Both the position numbers and the translations under genes were made by a program. 64,000 nucleotides of DNA, from assembly GCF_003010965.1 (NCBI RefSeq), contig NZ_PGGM01000006.1, forward strand, positions 225,217 to 289,216, given 5' to 3'. This document shows positions 46,269 through 55,648 of this stretch, in pieces (positions within the stretch are counted from its first letter, which is position 1; the number at the start of each line of letters is the position of its first letter). The DNA comes from Phyllobacterium sophorae. GTDB lineage: Bacteria > Pseudomonadota > Alphaproteobacteria > Rhizobiales > Rhizobiaceae. The notes under the pieces are model-generated. The model ran no database searches. It was not told where the DNA came from and saw only the letters and a program-made list of their open reading frames with translations.

Positions 46269-46898
46269 ATGAGAGATCCAATCGAAACAGCTATGAACCT
46301 CGTGCCCATGGTCGTCGAACAGACCAATCGGGGCGAGCGGGCCTATGATATTTTCTCGCGCCTGCTGAAAGAACGCATCATCTTTATTACCGGACCGATC
46401 GAGGACGGCATGGCGACGCTGATCTGCGCGCAGTTGCTTTTCCTTGAATCGGAGAATCCGAAAAAAGAAATCAGCATGTACATCAACTCGCCAGGTGGTG
46501 TTGTCACCTCCGGCATGGCGATTTATGACACGATGCAATTTATCCGCCCGGCCGTATCCACGCTTTGCTTCGGTCAGGCAGCATCAATGGGATCGCTACT
46601 CCTGACCGCTGGTGAAAAGGATATGCGCTTCGTTCTGCCGAACGCCCGCATCATGCTGCACCAGCCTTCGGGCGGTTTCCAGGGGCAAGCATCCGACATC
46701 GAACGTCATGCCCAGGACATCATCAAGTTGAAGCGCCGTCTGAACGAAATCTACGTCAAGCATACGGGCCGCGACTATGACACGATCGAGCGGACACTGG
46801 ACCGCGATCATTTCATGACCGCGACGGAATCACTCGAGTTTGGTCTGATCGACAAGGTGCTTGAATCGCGTGCGATCATCGAAGGCGAAGGAAAGTAA
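46269..46898 (+). CDS. clpP: ATP-dependent Clp protease proteolytic subunit
   Basis: A 209-residue serine peptidase that forms the double-heptamer chamber. The catalytic Ser lies in [11 protein letters not shown] (about 106), the His in [11 protein letters not shown] (about 131) and the Asp in TLDRDHFM (about 180). N-terminal [23 protein letters not shown] is standard. It lies 209 bp upstream of clpX, its usual partner. Confidence 0.97.
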   Translation: MRDPIETAMNLVPMVVEQTNRGERAYDIFSRLLKERIIFITGPIEDGMATLICAQLLFLESENPKKEISMYINSPGGVVTSGMAIYDTMQFIRPAVSTLCFGQAASMGSLLLTAGEKDMRFVLPNARIMLHQPSGGFQGQASDIERHAQDIIKLKRRLNEIYVKHTGRDYDTIERTLDRDHFMTATESLEFGLIDKVLESRAIIEGEGK

Positions 46899-46915
46899 TC
46901 GGCTAAATTGCCCGG

Positions 46916-46946
46916 CCGGGTCGAAAATGAACATTTTTTGACCCGG
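46916..46946 (+). promoter_or_regulatory. Long hairpin between clpP and clpX
   Basis: CCGGGTC and GACCCGG enclose AAAATG-AA-CATTTT, giving a two-tier stem in the transcript 18 bp after clpP. There is no T run after it, so it may be a processing site or mRNA stabiliser and not an intrinsic terminator. Confidence 0.45.
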
Positions 46947-47107
46947 TTGCGGACTTTCTGCCACACATCCGGCTTGCATAGAGGCCAACAGACGTTACGT
47001 TAAGTCATTGGTGAGTTAGGAAGCCTATTCTGCATATGACTATTCACTTCCACCTGGAGGAAGTGGCGGACCCGGGAGAGCGGGACCGATATTGAAAGGA
47101 AACTGCA

Positions 47108-48382
47108 ATGAGCAAAGTCAGCAACGGCGGCGGCGATTCCAAGAATACGCTTTATTGCTCGTTTTGCGGGAAGAGCCAGCATGAAGTTCGCAAGCTGATT
47201 GCGGGCCCGACTGTATTTATCTGTGATGAGTGCGTCGAATTGTGCATGGACATCATCCGCGAGGAAAATAAGTCCTCGATGGTGAAATCCCGTGAAGGCG
47301 TCCCGACGCCGCAGGAAATCATGGCTGTTCTCGATGACTACGTCATTGGTCAGAGCCATGCCAAGCGTGTTCTCTCTGTCGCGGTGCACAACCACTACAA
47401 GCGGTTGGCCCACGCATCGAAAAACAATGAAGTCGAACTGGCAAAATCCAACATTCTCCTTGTTGGCCCAACCGGTTGCGGCAAAACCTATCTGGCACAA
47501 TCGCTTGCCCGCATTATCGACGTGCCGTTTACCATGGCTGATGCGACGACGCTCACCGAGGCTGGCTATGTTGGCGAGGACGTCGAAAACATTATCCTGA
47601 AGCTGCTCCAGTCGGCCGACTACAATGTCGAACGAGCGCAGCGTGGTATTGTCTACATCGACGAAGTGGACAAGATCAGCCGCAAATCGGACAATCCTTC
47701 GATTACCCGGGACGTGTCGGGCGAGGGTGTCCAGCAGGCGCTGCTGAAGATCATGGAAGGCACTGTTGCTTCCGTGCCGCCGCAAGGCGGGCGTAAGCAT
47801 CCGCAGCAGGAATTCCTGCAGGTGGACACAACGAACATACTGTTCATCTGCGGCGGTGCTTTTGCGGGTCTCGACAAAATCATTTCGGCTCGCGGCGAGA
47901 AGACGTCGATCGGATTCAGCGCTGCAGTCAAAGCGCCGGACGATCGCCGCGTTGGTGCGATCTTCCGCGAGCTCGAGCCGGAAGATCTGTTGAAATTCGG
48001 TCTGATCCCGGAATTCGTCGGTCGTCTTCCGGTCATTGCAACGCTGGAAGATCTGGATGAAGTCGCTTTGGTGCAGATCCTGTCTGAGCCCAAGAATGCC
48101 TTGGTCAAGCAGTATCAGCGCCTGTTCGATATGGAAAACGTCGAGCTGACATTCCATGAGGACGCACTGAAGGCGATTGCAAAGAAGGCGATTGCCCGCA
48201 AGACCGGTGCACGCGGATTGCGTTCAATCATGGAGAAAATACTTCTCGACACCATGTATGAACTGCCAACTCTCGATGGCGTGCAGGAAGTCGTGATCTC
48301 GGGGGATGTGGTCGAGGGTAATTCGAGACCTCTCTACATCTACGCTGAGCGTAAAGAAGAAAAAGGCAATGTTTCCGCCTGA
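47108..48382 (+). CDS. clpX: ATP-dependent Clp protease ATPase subunit ClpX
   Basis: A 424-residue AAA+ unfoldase. The zinc-binding domain has CSFCGKSQ and [10 protein letters not shown] (about 14-41), Walker [13 protein letters not shown] (about 120-131), Walker [10 protein letters not shown], sensor and pore loops (GYVGEDVEN) and the IGF-type loop for docking ClpP ([10 protein letters not shown]). AAAGGAAAC precedes the ATG. It recognises tagged substrates and feeds them to ClpP; in alphaproteobacteria this includes cell-cycle regulators. Confidence 0.98.
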   Translation: MSKVSNGGGDSKNTLYCSFCGKSQHEVRKLIAGPTVFICDECVELCMDIIREENKSSMVKSREGVPTPQEIMAVLDDYVIGQSHAKRVLSVAVHNHYKRLAHASKNNEVELAKSNILLVGPTGCGKTYLAQSLARIIDVPFTMADATTLTEAGYVGEDVENIILKLLQSADYNVERAQRGIVYIDEVDKISRKSDNPSITRDVSGEGVQQALLKIMEGTVASVPPQGGRKHPQQEFLQVDTTNILFICGGAFAGLDKIISARGEKTSIGFSAAVKAPDDRRVGAIFRELEPEDLLKFGLIPEFVGRLPVIATLEDLDEVALVQILSEPKNALVKQYQRLFDMENVELTFHEDALKAIAKKAIARKTGARGLRSIMEKILLDTMYELPTLDGVQEVVISGDVVEGNSRPLYIYAERKEEKGNVSA

Positions 48383-48409
48383 TGCATTGGAGATATTGTG
48401 ACCGAAGGG

Positions 48410-48441
48410 AAAGCTCCGCATCACGCGGAGCTTTTCTGTTT
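48410..48441 (+). terminator. Intrinsic terminator after clpX
   Basis: AAGCTCCGC-ATCAC-GCGGAGCTT, a nine-base-pair stem, is followed by TTCTGTTTTT, 28 bp after the clpX stop. It separates clpX from lon. Confidence 0.85.
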
Positions 48442-48859
48442 TTCGCCGCATCTTAATTGTGCCACGAAACAATATTTACGTGGGTTCGGATGTAGTGCAG
48501 GATTTTACAGGGAAACGTGGGGTCTCGAAATGCCGCGACTGATTGGCAGTGCGATGATTTCCACGAAAAATCGCCTGTTCGAAAGGTGTGTTGCGTTGCA
48601 AAAGATTGCGCTCCGGCTTTTGCAGGAGCAGGATAGATTACGATTCTGTGAATACGCTTGAAGCCGGGATGCTTGAAACAAGCAGGCCGCCACTCCAAGT
48701 AAGGGTTAAGCTGCACAACTGGTAGTACGCCGCTCAACGCATGGTTCTAAAGACCCGGGTTGTACTCCTGACAAGGGGATCCAGTCTTGGTGAAGATCAT
48801 GTAATCAAAGGGTACCCGGATGTGGCGATCTGGCCAAATGGCCTGAGAAAGGACACGAA
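48442..48859. other. Long lon upstream region
   Basis: About 420 bp without a convincing gene. It contains the repeat GCTTGAAGCCGGGATGCTTGA (48657-48677; two GCTTGA copies), and CTTG boxes there and at 48786 could belong to heat-shock sigma promoters, but no full -35/-10 pair is clear. The lon leader itself may be long. Confidence 0.4.
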
Positions 48860-51277
48860 ATGACCGTTGCAAGCAAGAAGACACTGGCGGGTGGCGAGAG
48901 CGGGCTTTATGCCGTTCTGCCGTTGCGCGATATCGTTGTCTTCCCACATATGATCGTTCCACTCTTCGTCGGGCGCGAAAAATCCATTCGCGCGCTTGAG
49001 GAAGTCATGGGCGTCGACAAGCAAATCCTGCTTGCCACACAGAAGAATGCTGCGGACGACGATCCGCAGGCCGATGCGATCTACACGGTAGGAACTATCG
49101 CCAACGTTCTGCAATTGCTGAAATTGCCTGACGGCACGGTAAAGGTCCTGGTCGAGGGTATCGCCCGCGCTGAAATCACCAGCTTCAGCGAACGTGAGGA
49201 TTACCACGAAGCGAATGCGGTGACGCTCGCCGAACCGGACGAGGATCCGGTCGAAATCGAAGCGCTCGCCCGCTCGGTCGTGTCGGACTTTGAGAACTAC
49301 GTAAAACTGAACAAGAAGATATCGCCTGAGGTCGTTGGTGCCGCCGGACAGATCGAGGATTACTCGAAGCTGGCTGATACGGTCGCCTCACATCTCGCGA
49401 TCAAGATTCCTGAAAAGCAGGACATGCTGTCTATCCTTTCCGTGCGTGCACGGCTGGAGAAGGCAATGTCGTTCATGGAATCAGAAATTTCCGTTCTGCA
49501 GGTCGAAAAGCGTATCCGCTCGCGCGTCAAGCGCCAGATGGAGAAGACCCAACGCGAATACTATCTGAATGAACAGATGAAGGCGATCCAGAAGGAACTC
49601 GGCGACGGTGAAGATGGCCGCGATGAGGCCGCGGAACTGGAAGACCGGATCAAGAAGACAAAACTGTCGAAGGAAGCGCGCGAAAAGGCCAATGCCGAGC
49701 TGAAGAAGCTGCGGCAGATGAGCCCGATGTCCGCCGAGGCGACTGTCGTTCGCAATTACCTCGACTGGCTGCTGACCATCCCATGGGGTAAGAAGTCGAA
49801 GATCAAGAACGACCTCAATCTCGCCGACGAAATTCTCGATGCCGAACATTATGGCCTGGATAAGGTCAAGGACCGCATTGTAGAATACTTGGCAGTGCAG
49901 GCCCGTTCGACCAAGATCAAGGGCCCGATCCTCTGCCTCGTTGGCCCTCCCGGCGTTGGCAAGACGTCGCTCGCCCGCTCGATCGCCAAGGCTACCGGCC
50001 GCGAATATATCCGCATGTCGCTTGGCGGCGTGCGCGATGAGGCCGAAATTCGGGGGCACCGCCGCACGTACATTGGCTCGATGCCCGGCAAGGTCATTCA
50101 GTCGATGAAGAAGGCGAAAAAGTCCAACCCGCTCTTCCTGCTCGATGAAATCGACAAGATGGGCCAGGATTTCCGCGGTGACCCGTCATCGGCTTTGCTC
50201 GAGGTGCTTGATCCGGAACAGAACTCAACGTTCATGGATCATTATCTCGAGGTTGAGTACGACCTTTCGAATGTAATGTTCGTAACGACCGCCAATACGC
50301 TGAATATCCCGGGTCCATTGATGGATCGTATGGAGATCATCCGGATTGCCGGTTACACCGAAGATGAGAAGCTGGAGATCGCCAAGCGGCACCTTTTGCC
50401 GAAGGCTATCCGTGATCATGCATTGCAGCCGAAGGAGTTTTCGGTCTCTGAGAGCGCCATCCGCGCCATCATCCGCAATTACACGCGGGAAGCCGGTGTC
50501 CGTAATCTTGAGCGTGAATTGATGAAGTTGGCCCGCAAGGCCGTTACCGAAATCATGAAGACCAAGAAGAAGTCGGTAAAGGTTACGGAATCGAACATCG
50601 ATGAATATCTCGGTGTTGAGAAGTTCCGGTTTGGCCAGATCGATGGTGAAGATCAGGTTGGTGTGGTCACGGGTCTCGCCTGGACTGAAGTGGGCGGCGA
50701 ATTGCTGACTATTGAAGGCGTCATGATGCCTGGCAAGGGCCGCATGACAGTGACAGGCAACCTGCGCGACGTGATGAAGGAATCGATTTCCGCGGCGGCA
50801 TCTTATGTCCGCTCACGGGCTATCGATTTTGGTGTCGAGCCACCGCTGTTCGATCGGCGTGACATTCACGTCCACGTGCCGGAAGGTGCAACACCGAAGG
50901 ATGGTCCGTCGGCGGGTATAGCGATGGTTACAGCCATCGTCTCGATACTGACGGGCATTCCGGTTCGCAAGGATATCGCCATGACCGGCGAGATCACGCT
51001 GCGGGGCAGGGTGTTGCCGATCGGTGGTCTGAAGGAAAAGCTGCTCGCCGCTTTGCGCGGTGGTATCAAGACGGTTCTGATCCCGGAAGAAAACGCCAAG
51101 GATCTGGTGGAGATTCCGGACAATGTGAAGAACGGGCTTGAGATCATTCCGGTCTCGCATGCCAATGAGGTGCTCAAGCACGCATTGATACGCCAGCCGG
51201 AGCCGATCGAATGGACCGAGCCGGCCCATGTGCCAGCTGCTGTCGAGGACGACGCGGCAGCGCAGATCGCTCACTAA
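48860..51277 (+). CDS. lon: ATP-dependent protease Lon
   Basis: An 805-residue AAA+ protease that degrades damaged and regulatory proteins in the cytoplasm. N-terminal LAN domain ([21 protein letters not shown]), coiled coil (about 190-260), Walker [13 protein letters not shown] (about 358), Walker [13 protein letters not shown], and the protease domain with the Ser in [10 protein letters not shown] (about 680) and the Lys partner near [26 protein letters not shown] precedes the ATG. The C-terminal Ala/Glu/Pro tail is variable. Confidence 0.98.
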   Translation: MTVASKKTLAGGESGLYAVLPLRDIVVFPHMIVPLFVGREKSIRALEEVMGVDKQILLATQKNAADDDPQADAIYTVGTIANVLQLLKLPDGTVKVLVEGIARAEITSFSEREDYHEANAVTLAEPDEDPVEIEALARSVVSDFENYVKLNKKISPEVVGAAGQIEDYSKLADTVASHLAIKIPEKQDMLSILSVRARLEKAMSFMESEISVLQVEKRIRSRVKRQMEKTQREYYLNEQMKAIQKELGDGEDGRDEAAELEDRIKKTKLSKEAREKANAELKKLRQMSPMSAEATVVRNYLDWLLTIPWGKKSKIKNDLNLADEILDAEHYGLDKVKDRIVEYLAVQARSTKIKGPILCLVGPPGVGKTSLARSIAKATGREYIRMSLGGVRDEAEIRGHRRTYIGSMPGKVIQSMKKAKKSNPLFLLDEIDKMGQDFRGDPSSALLEVLDPEQNSTFMDHYLEVEYDLSNVMFVTTANTLNIPGPLMDRMEIIRIAGYTEDEKLEIAKRHLLPKAIRDHALQPKEFSVSESAIRAIIRNYTREAGVRNLERELMKLARKAVTEIMKTKKKSVKVTESNIDEYLGVEKFRFGQIDGEDQVGVVTGLAWTEVGGELLTIEGVMMPGKGRMTVTGNLRDVMKESISAAASYVRSRAIDFGVEPPLFDRRDIHVHVPEGATPKDGPSAGIAMVTAIVSILTGIPVRKDIAMTGEITLRGRVLPIGGLKEKLLAALRGGIKTVLIPEENAKDLVEIPDNVKNGLEIIPVSHANEVLKHALIRQPEPIEWTEPAHVPAAVEDDAAAQIAH

Positions 51278-51289
51278 CAGCTAACAAAG

Positions 51290-51322
51290 AAAAGGCCGGG
51301 CAAGATATTGCCCGGCCTTTTT
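51290..51322 (+). terminator. Intrinsic terminator after lon (bidirectional)
   Basis: AAAAGGCCGGGCAA-GATA-TTGCCCGGCC with TTTTT after it, starting 13 bp past the lon stop. The A run before the stem lets it serve the convergent HupE/UreJ gene as well. Confidence 0.9.
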
Positions 51323-51345
51323 GATACGCGGGTCGTGGGCGGTGC

Positions 51346-51948
51346 TCAGAGCGCGCCGCTGAGAATTCCGACACCAGCAAGCGCAAAAACACTGCCGATG
51401 ACGCGCAAGGCGTATGAGCCTGCCTGTTGGCTGTTTCTGCCCACGACCTGTCCGAGGCCGATGCCGGCAACGTGGAGCAGCGCCGTGGAAAGCATGAAGC
51501 CACCTGCATACTCCAAGCCCCCCGCGCCGCCGGGCATTTCCGCGACGTGTGCGTAGCCGTGGAAGATTGCAAACAATCCGGCCAGACCAGCGGCAATGGC
51601 CACGGGTGCCTTCACCTCAAATGCGACCGCTGTGCCAAGTACGATGACGGAGAGGGCAATCCCAAGCTCAATAAGCGGCACATGAATGCCATTCATGCTC
51701 ATGATGCCACCAGCGGCCATCATGCCGACAAAGCTGAGTGGAACGAGCCATAGCGCCCGTCCGCCAAGCTGGAAAGCGAACACGCCAACCAGAATCATCG
51801 CCAGCACGTGATCAAGGCCGGAAATGGGGTGGGTGAAGCCATGAGCGAACCCGCTGGTTTCGCCAACGCCGACATGGGCGTAGGCGAGTGCAGGATAAAG
51901 CGTGGCTGCGAGGACGAGGGCAGTTCGTAAGGTGCGGTTCAGTGGCAT
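51346..51948 (-). CDS. HupE/UreJ-family membrane protein
   Basis: A 200-residue protein with a signal peptide (ALAYA-HVG) and six spans. The metal-site signature is HGFTHPISGLDHVLAMILVG (about residues 35-54) and FAIFHGYAHVAEMPGG. The family transports nickel or cobalt, usually beside hydrogenase or urease genes; none is seen here, so the metal is unknown. The frame extends to 52149 through the tRNA-Val gene, which cannot be coding. ATG 51948 starts the signal peptide. Confidence 0.87.
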   Translation of the reverse strand: MPLNRTLRTALVLAATLYPALAYAHVGVGETSGFAHGFTHPISGLDHVLAMILVGVFAFQLGGRALWLVPLSFVGMMAAGGIMSMNGIHVPLIELGIALSVIVLGTAVAFEVKAPVAIAAGLAGLFAIFHGYAHVAEMPGGAGGLEYAGGFMLSTALLHVAGIGLGQVVGRNSQQAGSYALRVIGSVFALAGVGILSGAL

Positions 51949-52088
51949 CTGGGGTTCCCATGGTTCAGCGTTCTTGGAAGGAGTGCTGATACCATTGTTG
52001 CCGTAGAAACCGCGCCCGCGAAAGAGCAAAATGCTGCGCCTGCTCAATAAGGATGCGAACCAACGTTTGCCAGCAGAAATGAATGGAA

Positions 52089-52164
<76 letters not shown>

Positions 52165-52351
52165 TTCGCAAGGGTGCGTGGGGAGCGTTTATGCGTTTAG
52201 AACGCTGTTGGCAAGAGGGATGCGACACTTTTGTGATTTGTTTGAAGAGTTTTTCACAATCGCATTTTTCATGCTCGGTTGTGCTTGACACTCTCCTTCG
52301 AACGCCTTAAACGACCGCTCACGCCGGACAAATTGTTCGGTAAGAAAGTGC

Positions 52352-52428
52352 GCGGGTGTAGCTCAGTTGGTTAGAGTGCCGGCCTGTCACGCCGGAGGTC
52401 GCGGGTTCGAGCCCCGTCACTCGCGCCA
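52352..52428 (+). tRNA. tRNA-Asp (GUC)
   Basis: A 77-nt cloverleaf. It has acceptor GCGGGTG/CACTCGC with one G-T pair, D arm GCTCAGTTGGTTAGAGT, anticodon stem CCGGC/GCCGG with loop CTGTCAC (anticodon GTC) and T loop GTTCGAG; CCA is encoded. Accessory genes begin right after its 3' end. Confidence 0.96.
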
Positions 52429-52665
52429 CTTTTCTCTCAAGTAAATCAAATAGGTATTGCTTCTGAGAAAAGTGGCGGCCCGCACATCGGCAGCTCGGAC
52501 AGCCGCCAAATCACTGTGTGCCGCTTAGCACGGCGCCCCACGTGGACATTCCGCAGTCACATTTACTGTAACGTACTTCCCAAGTTTGTTGCCATTTGCT
52601 TGTTTCTGGATCACGTCGAAATCCTACGTCGTCAACATCTCGAACAAGAGAAAGAGGCGCGGAAC

Positions 52666-53922
52666 GTGTACGGGATCCTTCTCCTCTTATGGCACTCCGA
52701 TTGGGTGCTGTTGGCTTTTTCCGTTCTCATTTTTGAAATACCCCGCTACACCATTTCGCTTGTCTCTCTTGCCGTTCTGGTAGCCGGCAGAAGTCGGCCA
52801 CGCGCAGCCAAGCCCGACTTGCGCATCAGTGTCGCGATTCCCACGTTCAACGGTGCCGGTGGTCTTCGCCAGACAATTGCGTCGCTTCACAATCAGTCAT
52901 TACCGCCTTACGAAATAATAGTCATAAACGATGGCTCGCTGGATCAAACACCCGCAATAGCCGAACAGGCGCTCGCCGAGGGCATGGTCGATCTTGTCAT
53001 TCACAATCCCAGCCGCTGCGGCCGCAGTCCGGGCGTCAACGTCGCAGCGCGTTTTGCCCGTGGGGATCTGATCCTGACCGTTGATCCGGACACGGTGTTT
53101 TCCTCCACCGCGCTCGAACGCATGTCGGCGGCGTTTATTGATCCACGTCTAGCTGCGGTGAGCTGCAACATAGGTGTCAGGAACGAGAGCGCTACTATCT
53201 GGACAGAATTGCAGGCACTCGAATACCTGATGTCCATAAGTGCCGGAAAATCCTTTCTCGCGCAGATCGGTGCAATCTCCTGTTGCTCCGGTGCCTGCTC
53301 GCTCTATAGACGCGATGTCTTCCTCGATCGCGGTGGGCTCGATGTAGGACCGGGGGAGGATCTCGAAATCACGTTGCGATTGCGGCGGTTCGGTCATCAT
53401 GTTGGTTTCGTGCCAGATGCATGGGCATCAACGATGGCGCCTGAAACATTCATCGCTCTGGCCCGCCAGCGACTGCGGTGGGACCGTGATGCCCTGAGGG
53501 TCCGTCTCATCCAGTATCGCGAGTGCTGGCCCTTCAGGTCGGAAGGGCTCGCGGACACACTTCAGCGACTTGACTTCATTGTCTTCGATGTCGTTCCGAC
53601 GCTTTCTCTGCCATTCTATCTCGCCTATTGCGTCCTTGTGTTCGGTCCGGACACGCCGAAATTTCTTGCGGGAGTGAGTCTACTTCTTATGGTACTGGGC
53701 TTATTCAATCTTGCGCTTACCGGCCTCCTGTTTAGCCAGCGACCGAGACTGTTCAGCGTGCTGGTCGCTCCGATCTTTCCAGTTTACCAAGGCATGTTGA
53801 TGAAAGGTGTGCGCTTTTGGGCATTCTCTTCGGAACTGCTATTTTCAGCCTCGCGTCAAGATGATTACGTGCCGCCTCGCGTCCGACGAGCGCTGGCGAC
53901 CGCGTCGCCGCGGGAGATTTGA
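52666..53922 (+). CDS. Membrane-bound family 2 glycosyltransferase (polysaccharide synthase-like)
   Basis: About 418 residues. N-terminal hydrophobic region (about 5-45), then a GT2 catalytic domain: VAIPTFNGAGGLRQTI (about 56), IVINDGSLDQT, LTVDPDTVF (DxD-like), GPGEDLEITLRL (ED acceptor motif) and RQRLRWDRDAL (QRxRW-like). Three to four spans follow near 305-395. This is the processive synthase layout of hyaluronan, cellulose and Alg8 enzymes. GTG 52666 has AAAGAGG upstream; an in-frame TTG near 52516 would add 50 residues. The next gene starts two bases after its stop and encodes an adaptor, as in Alg8/Alg44-type pairs. Confidence 0.82.
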   Translation: MYGILLLLWHSDWVLLAFSVLIFEIPRYTISLVSLAVLVAGRSRPRAAKPDLRISVAIPTFNGAGGLRQTIASLHNQSLPPYEIIVINDGSLDQTPAIAEQALAEGMVDLVIHNPSRCGRSPGVNVAARFARGDLILTVDPDTVFSSTALERMSAAFIDPRLAAVSCNIGVRNESATIWTELQALEYLMSISAGKSFLAQIGAISCCSGACSLYRRDVFLDRGGLDVGPGEDLEITLRLRRFGHHVGFVPDAWASTMAPETFIALARQRLRWDRDALRVRLIQYRECWPFRSEGLADTLQRLDFIVFDVVPTLSLPFYLAYCVLVFGPDTPKFLAGVSLLLMVLGLFNLALTGLLFSQRPRLFSVLVAPIFPVYQGMLMKGVRFWAFSSELLFSASRQDDYVPPRVRRALATASPREI

Positions 53923-53924
53923 CC

Positions 53925-54980
53925 ATGAATCGCGAGGTACATCGCCTCGGCGTGAACGTACCCGACCCGGTCGAAAGCCGCCGGGCTGGTGCGGGAAGAA
54001 TTGTCCGATTCGTCTATGCCGCCCTCGTGTTCGGGATACTTGGGTTCTTTGTCGTCCGATTTGGTGCGCCGCTCGTCTTACTCAATGGGCCGGGTGTGGT
54101 CACCGCCCAGCGCTCGGTGATTTCCTCGCCATATGTGGTACGGGTGGAGCGTATGGATGTGCGGCCCGGTACCAAAGTTGAGGCAGGCACGCTGATCGCC
54201 ATGGTGAGCTCGCCCCAAGTCAATCAAACCTCCTCAGACCTTCTGCTGGCGCTTGCGGAGATCACGGGCAGTGAGGCCGAACTGCGGGTCAAGGCGCGCG
54301 TCGCACGCGATTCGATCGACGCTGCCCGGTCGCGATTCCGCATGGCTGATGACACGCTCCAACGTTTGGAAAAAGCAAATAGTGCAGAGGATTTTGGCCT
54401 GATTTATCGCGCCGATGTGTACCGGGAGCGCGCAGTGGCCGTCCAAAGCCTGTTGGCACTTGAGGCTGAGGCTGAGGAGGCGGCGGCACAGCTGGTACGA
54501 CTTGAGGCGGTTCGACGGGAAATCCGCGGACAATTCGATGCGGTCAAAAGCGAATTCGATGGCGGGCGCATTTTGTCGCCAGCAAGGGGCATCATTGCGC
54601 CACGTACAAGTTACGCCGGTGAGACGATGTTGGCCGGCTCCTCGATAGCGGAGATTTTTCTTGATGGCGACACGTTCGTCGATTGGTACATCCCCAACTT
54701 TCGGCTGGTCGACCCACGTCCCGGCCAGCGTGTCATCGTCGTGTACGGTCGCACGCGGCTACCAGGTACGATCAGTGAGATTCTTCCGATCTCCGACCAG
54801 CTCGAATCCCGGCGCAGTTCGATCTTGCGCGAGCCGTCGGCTGGACAAATCGGCCGCATTCGATTTGACCCTGGGGTGTTGCCACCAACGCTGAACGCAA
54901 CCGTGCATGTTCACATGTTTTATTCGGAATTCACCGATCATATCGCTTGGGCCCTCGTAAGGCTGTTCAATTTTAACTGA
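53925..54980 (+). CDS. HlyD-type periplasmic adaptor (Alg44-like without PilZ)
   Basis: A 351-residue protein. One membrane span lies near 23-50. It has a first lipoyl half (VVRVERMDVRPGTKVEAGTL, about 68-87), an alpha-hairpin (about 95-205, Ala/Glu/Arg-rich) and a second half GGRILSPARGIIAPRTSYAGE, then a beta-barrel (FVDWYIPNFRLVDPRPGQRV). No PilZ domain precedes the span, in contrast to alginate Alg44. Translation is likely coupled to the synthase upstream. It should conduct the growing polymer through the periplasm, by analogy. Confidence 0.82.
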   Translation: MNREVHRLGVNVPDPVESRRAGAGRIVRFVYAALVFGILGFFVVRFGAPLVLLNGPGVVTAQRSVISSPYVVRVERMDVRPGTKVEAGTLIAMVSSPQVNQTSSDLLLALAEITGSEAELRVKARVARDSIDAARSRFRMADDTLQRLEKANSAEDFGLIYRADVYRERAVAVQSLLALEAEAEEAAAQLVRLEAVRREIRGQFDAVKSEFDGGRILSPARGIIAPRTSYAGETMLAGSSIAEIFLDGDTFVDWYIPNFRLVDPRPGQRVIVVYGRTRLPGTISEILPISDQLESRRSSILREPSAGQIGRIRFDPGVLPPTLNATVHVHMFYSEFTDHIAWALVRLFNFN

Positions 54981-54987
54981 CAGGGTA

Positions 54988-55239
54988 ATGACGATGAATG
55001 ACCGGTCTTTCATTGAACGGTGCCCTGCATGCAATTCCACTGAGCTGGAACGGCATGTGATCGTCCACCACATGATTTGTGCCTATGTGGGACCCGAATA
55101 CGATTTCGGGCGGAATTCAGAACGAAAGCACTGCCCCAAATGCATGCGGGGATTGGTGGCCCGCGGGGAAGATTGGGAAGTGGTGGGAACGAGCGTGCTG
55201 TGTGGGCAGTGCGGAAGCGAACGAATTCTGCCACCTTGA
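54988..55239 (+). CDS. Stand-alone TackOD1-like zinc-ribbon protein
   Basis: An 83-residue cytoplasmic protein with three Cys pairs or clusters: CPACNS (residues 12-17), HHMICAYVGPEYDF (about 27-40), HCPKCMRGL and LCGQCGS. The order CPxC, H-x-x-C-x-YVGPE-x-xF, CPKC, G-x-DWE and CxxCG matches the TackOD1 output domain described from Thaumarchaeota and some bacteria, where it is normally fused to signalling domains. Here it is alone, seven bases after the adaptor gene with AGGG before the ATG, so it is the third gene of the synthase operon. A control role over the synthase is my inference. Confidence 0.68.
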   Translation: MTMNDRSFIERCPACNSTELERHVIVHHMICAYVGPEYDFGRNSERKHCPKCMRGLVARGEDWEVVGTSVLCGQCGSERILPP

Positions 55240-55648
55240 CGGACTGCCCGAACGCGCGACGACAAAAAGCAATTCTACCGGCGTCAGCCGTCGCCTTCCG
55301 ATCTTTGGCATAGGGCGAGCACCGGACTTTCGATCCAGATTTGCAGTTCGATGACACCCGTGCAGCTCGCACCCATCGCAAGGGAGAGGAGAGTGCGAAA
55401 CACAGAAAGTGGTCCTCTCCTGGTCGATCGATTTTGGTCACCGAGAGGAACCCTTTTGCTCCGTTCGGCGGTGTCGCAGTCACAATGCCAATCCGGCGCA
55501 AGACCTGACGGCTGTGCTCGTCAATTCAGAGGGGCCTCGTCCGCGATGTCGAAGCGCAAGGCGGCGAATGCGGCCTGGTCGCGCCCGCGGCGAAAGTCGA
55601 TGAGGGCGGATAGGCGGAGGGACAATTGGGATAGGAGGTGTCACGGCT
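55240..55648. other. Gene-poor interval after the TackOD1-like gene
   Basis: About 410 bp. Several open frames cross it on both strands, but none has a good start, known motif or coherent composition. GGGAGAGGAGAGTGCG near 55381 could be read as a ribosome site with no matching frame. It may be the remains of a deleted gene. Confidence 0.35.

Noticed and set aside
46916..46946. Intrinsic terminator after clpP
   Set aside because: The stem is good but there is no T run after it; kept as a hairpin only.
47000..48157. 385-codon minus-strand open frame over clpX
   Set aside because: Entirely antisense to ClpX.
48650..48859. Heat-shock (RpoH) promoter of lon
   Set aside because: CTTG boxes occur, but no correctly spaced -10 element could be defended.
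55010..55501. 163-codon minus-strand gene over the TackOD1-like region
   Set aside because: Overlaps the zinc-ribbon gene, rich in Arg/Ser, no start site or motif.
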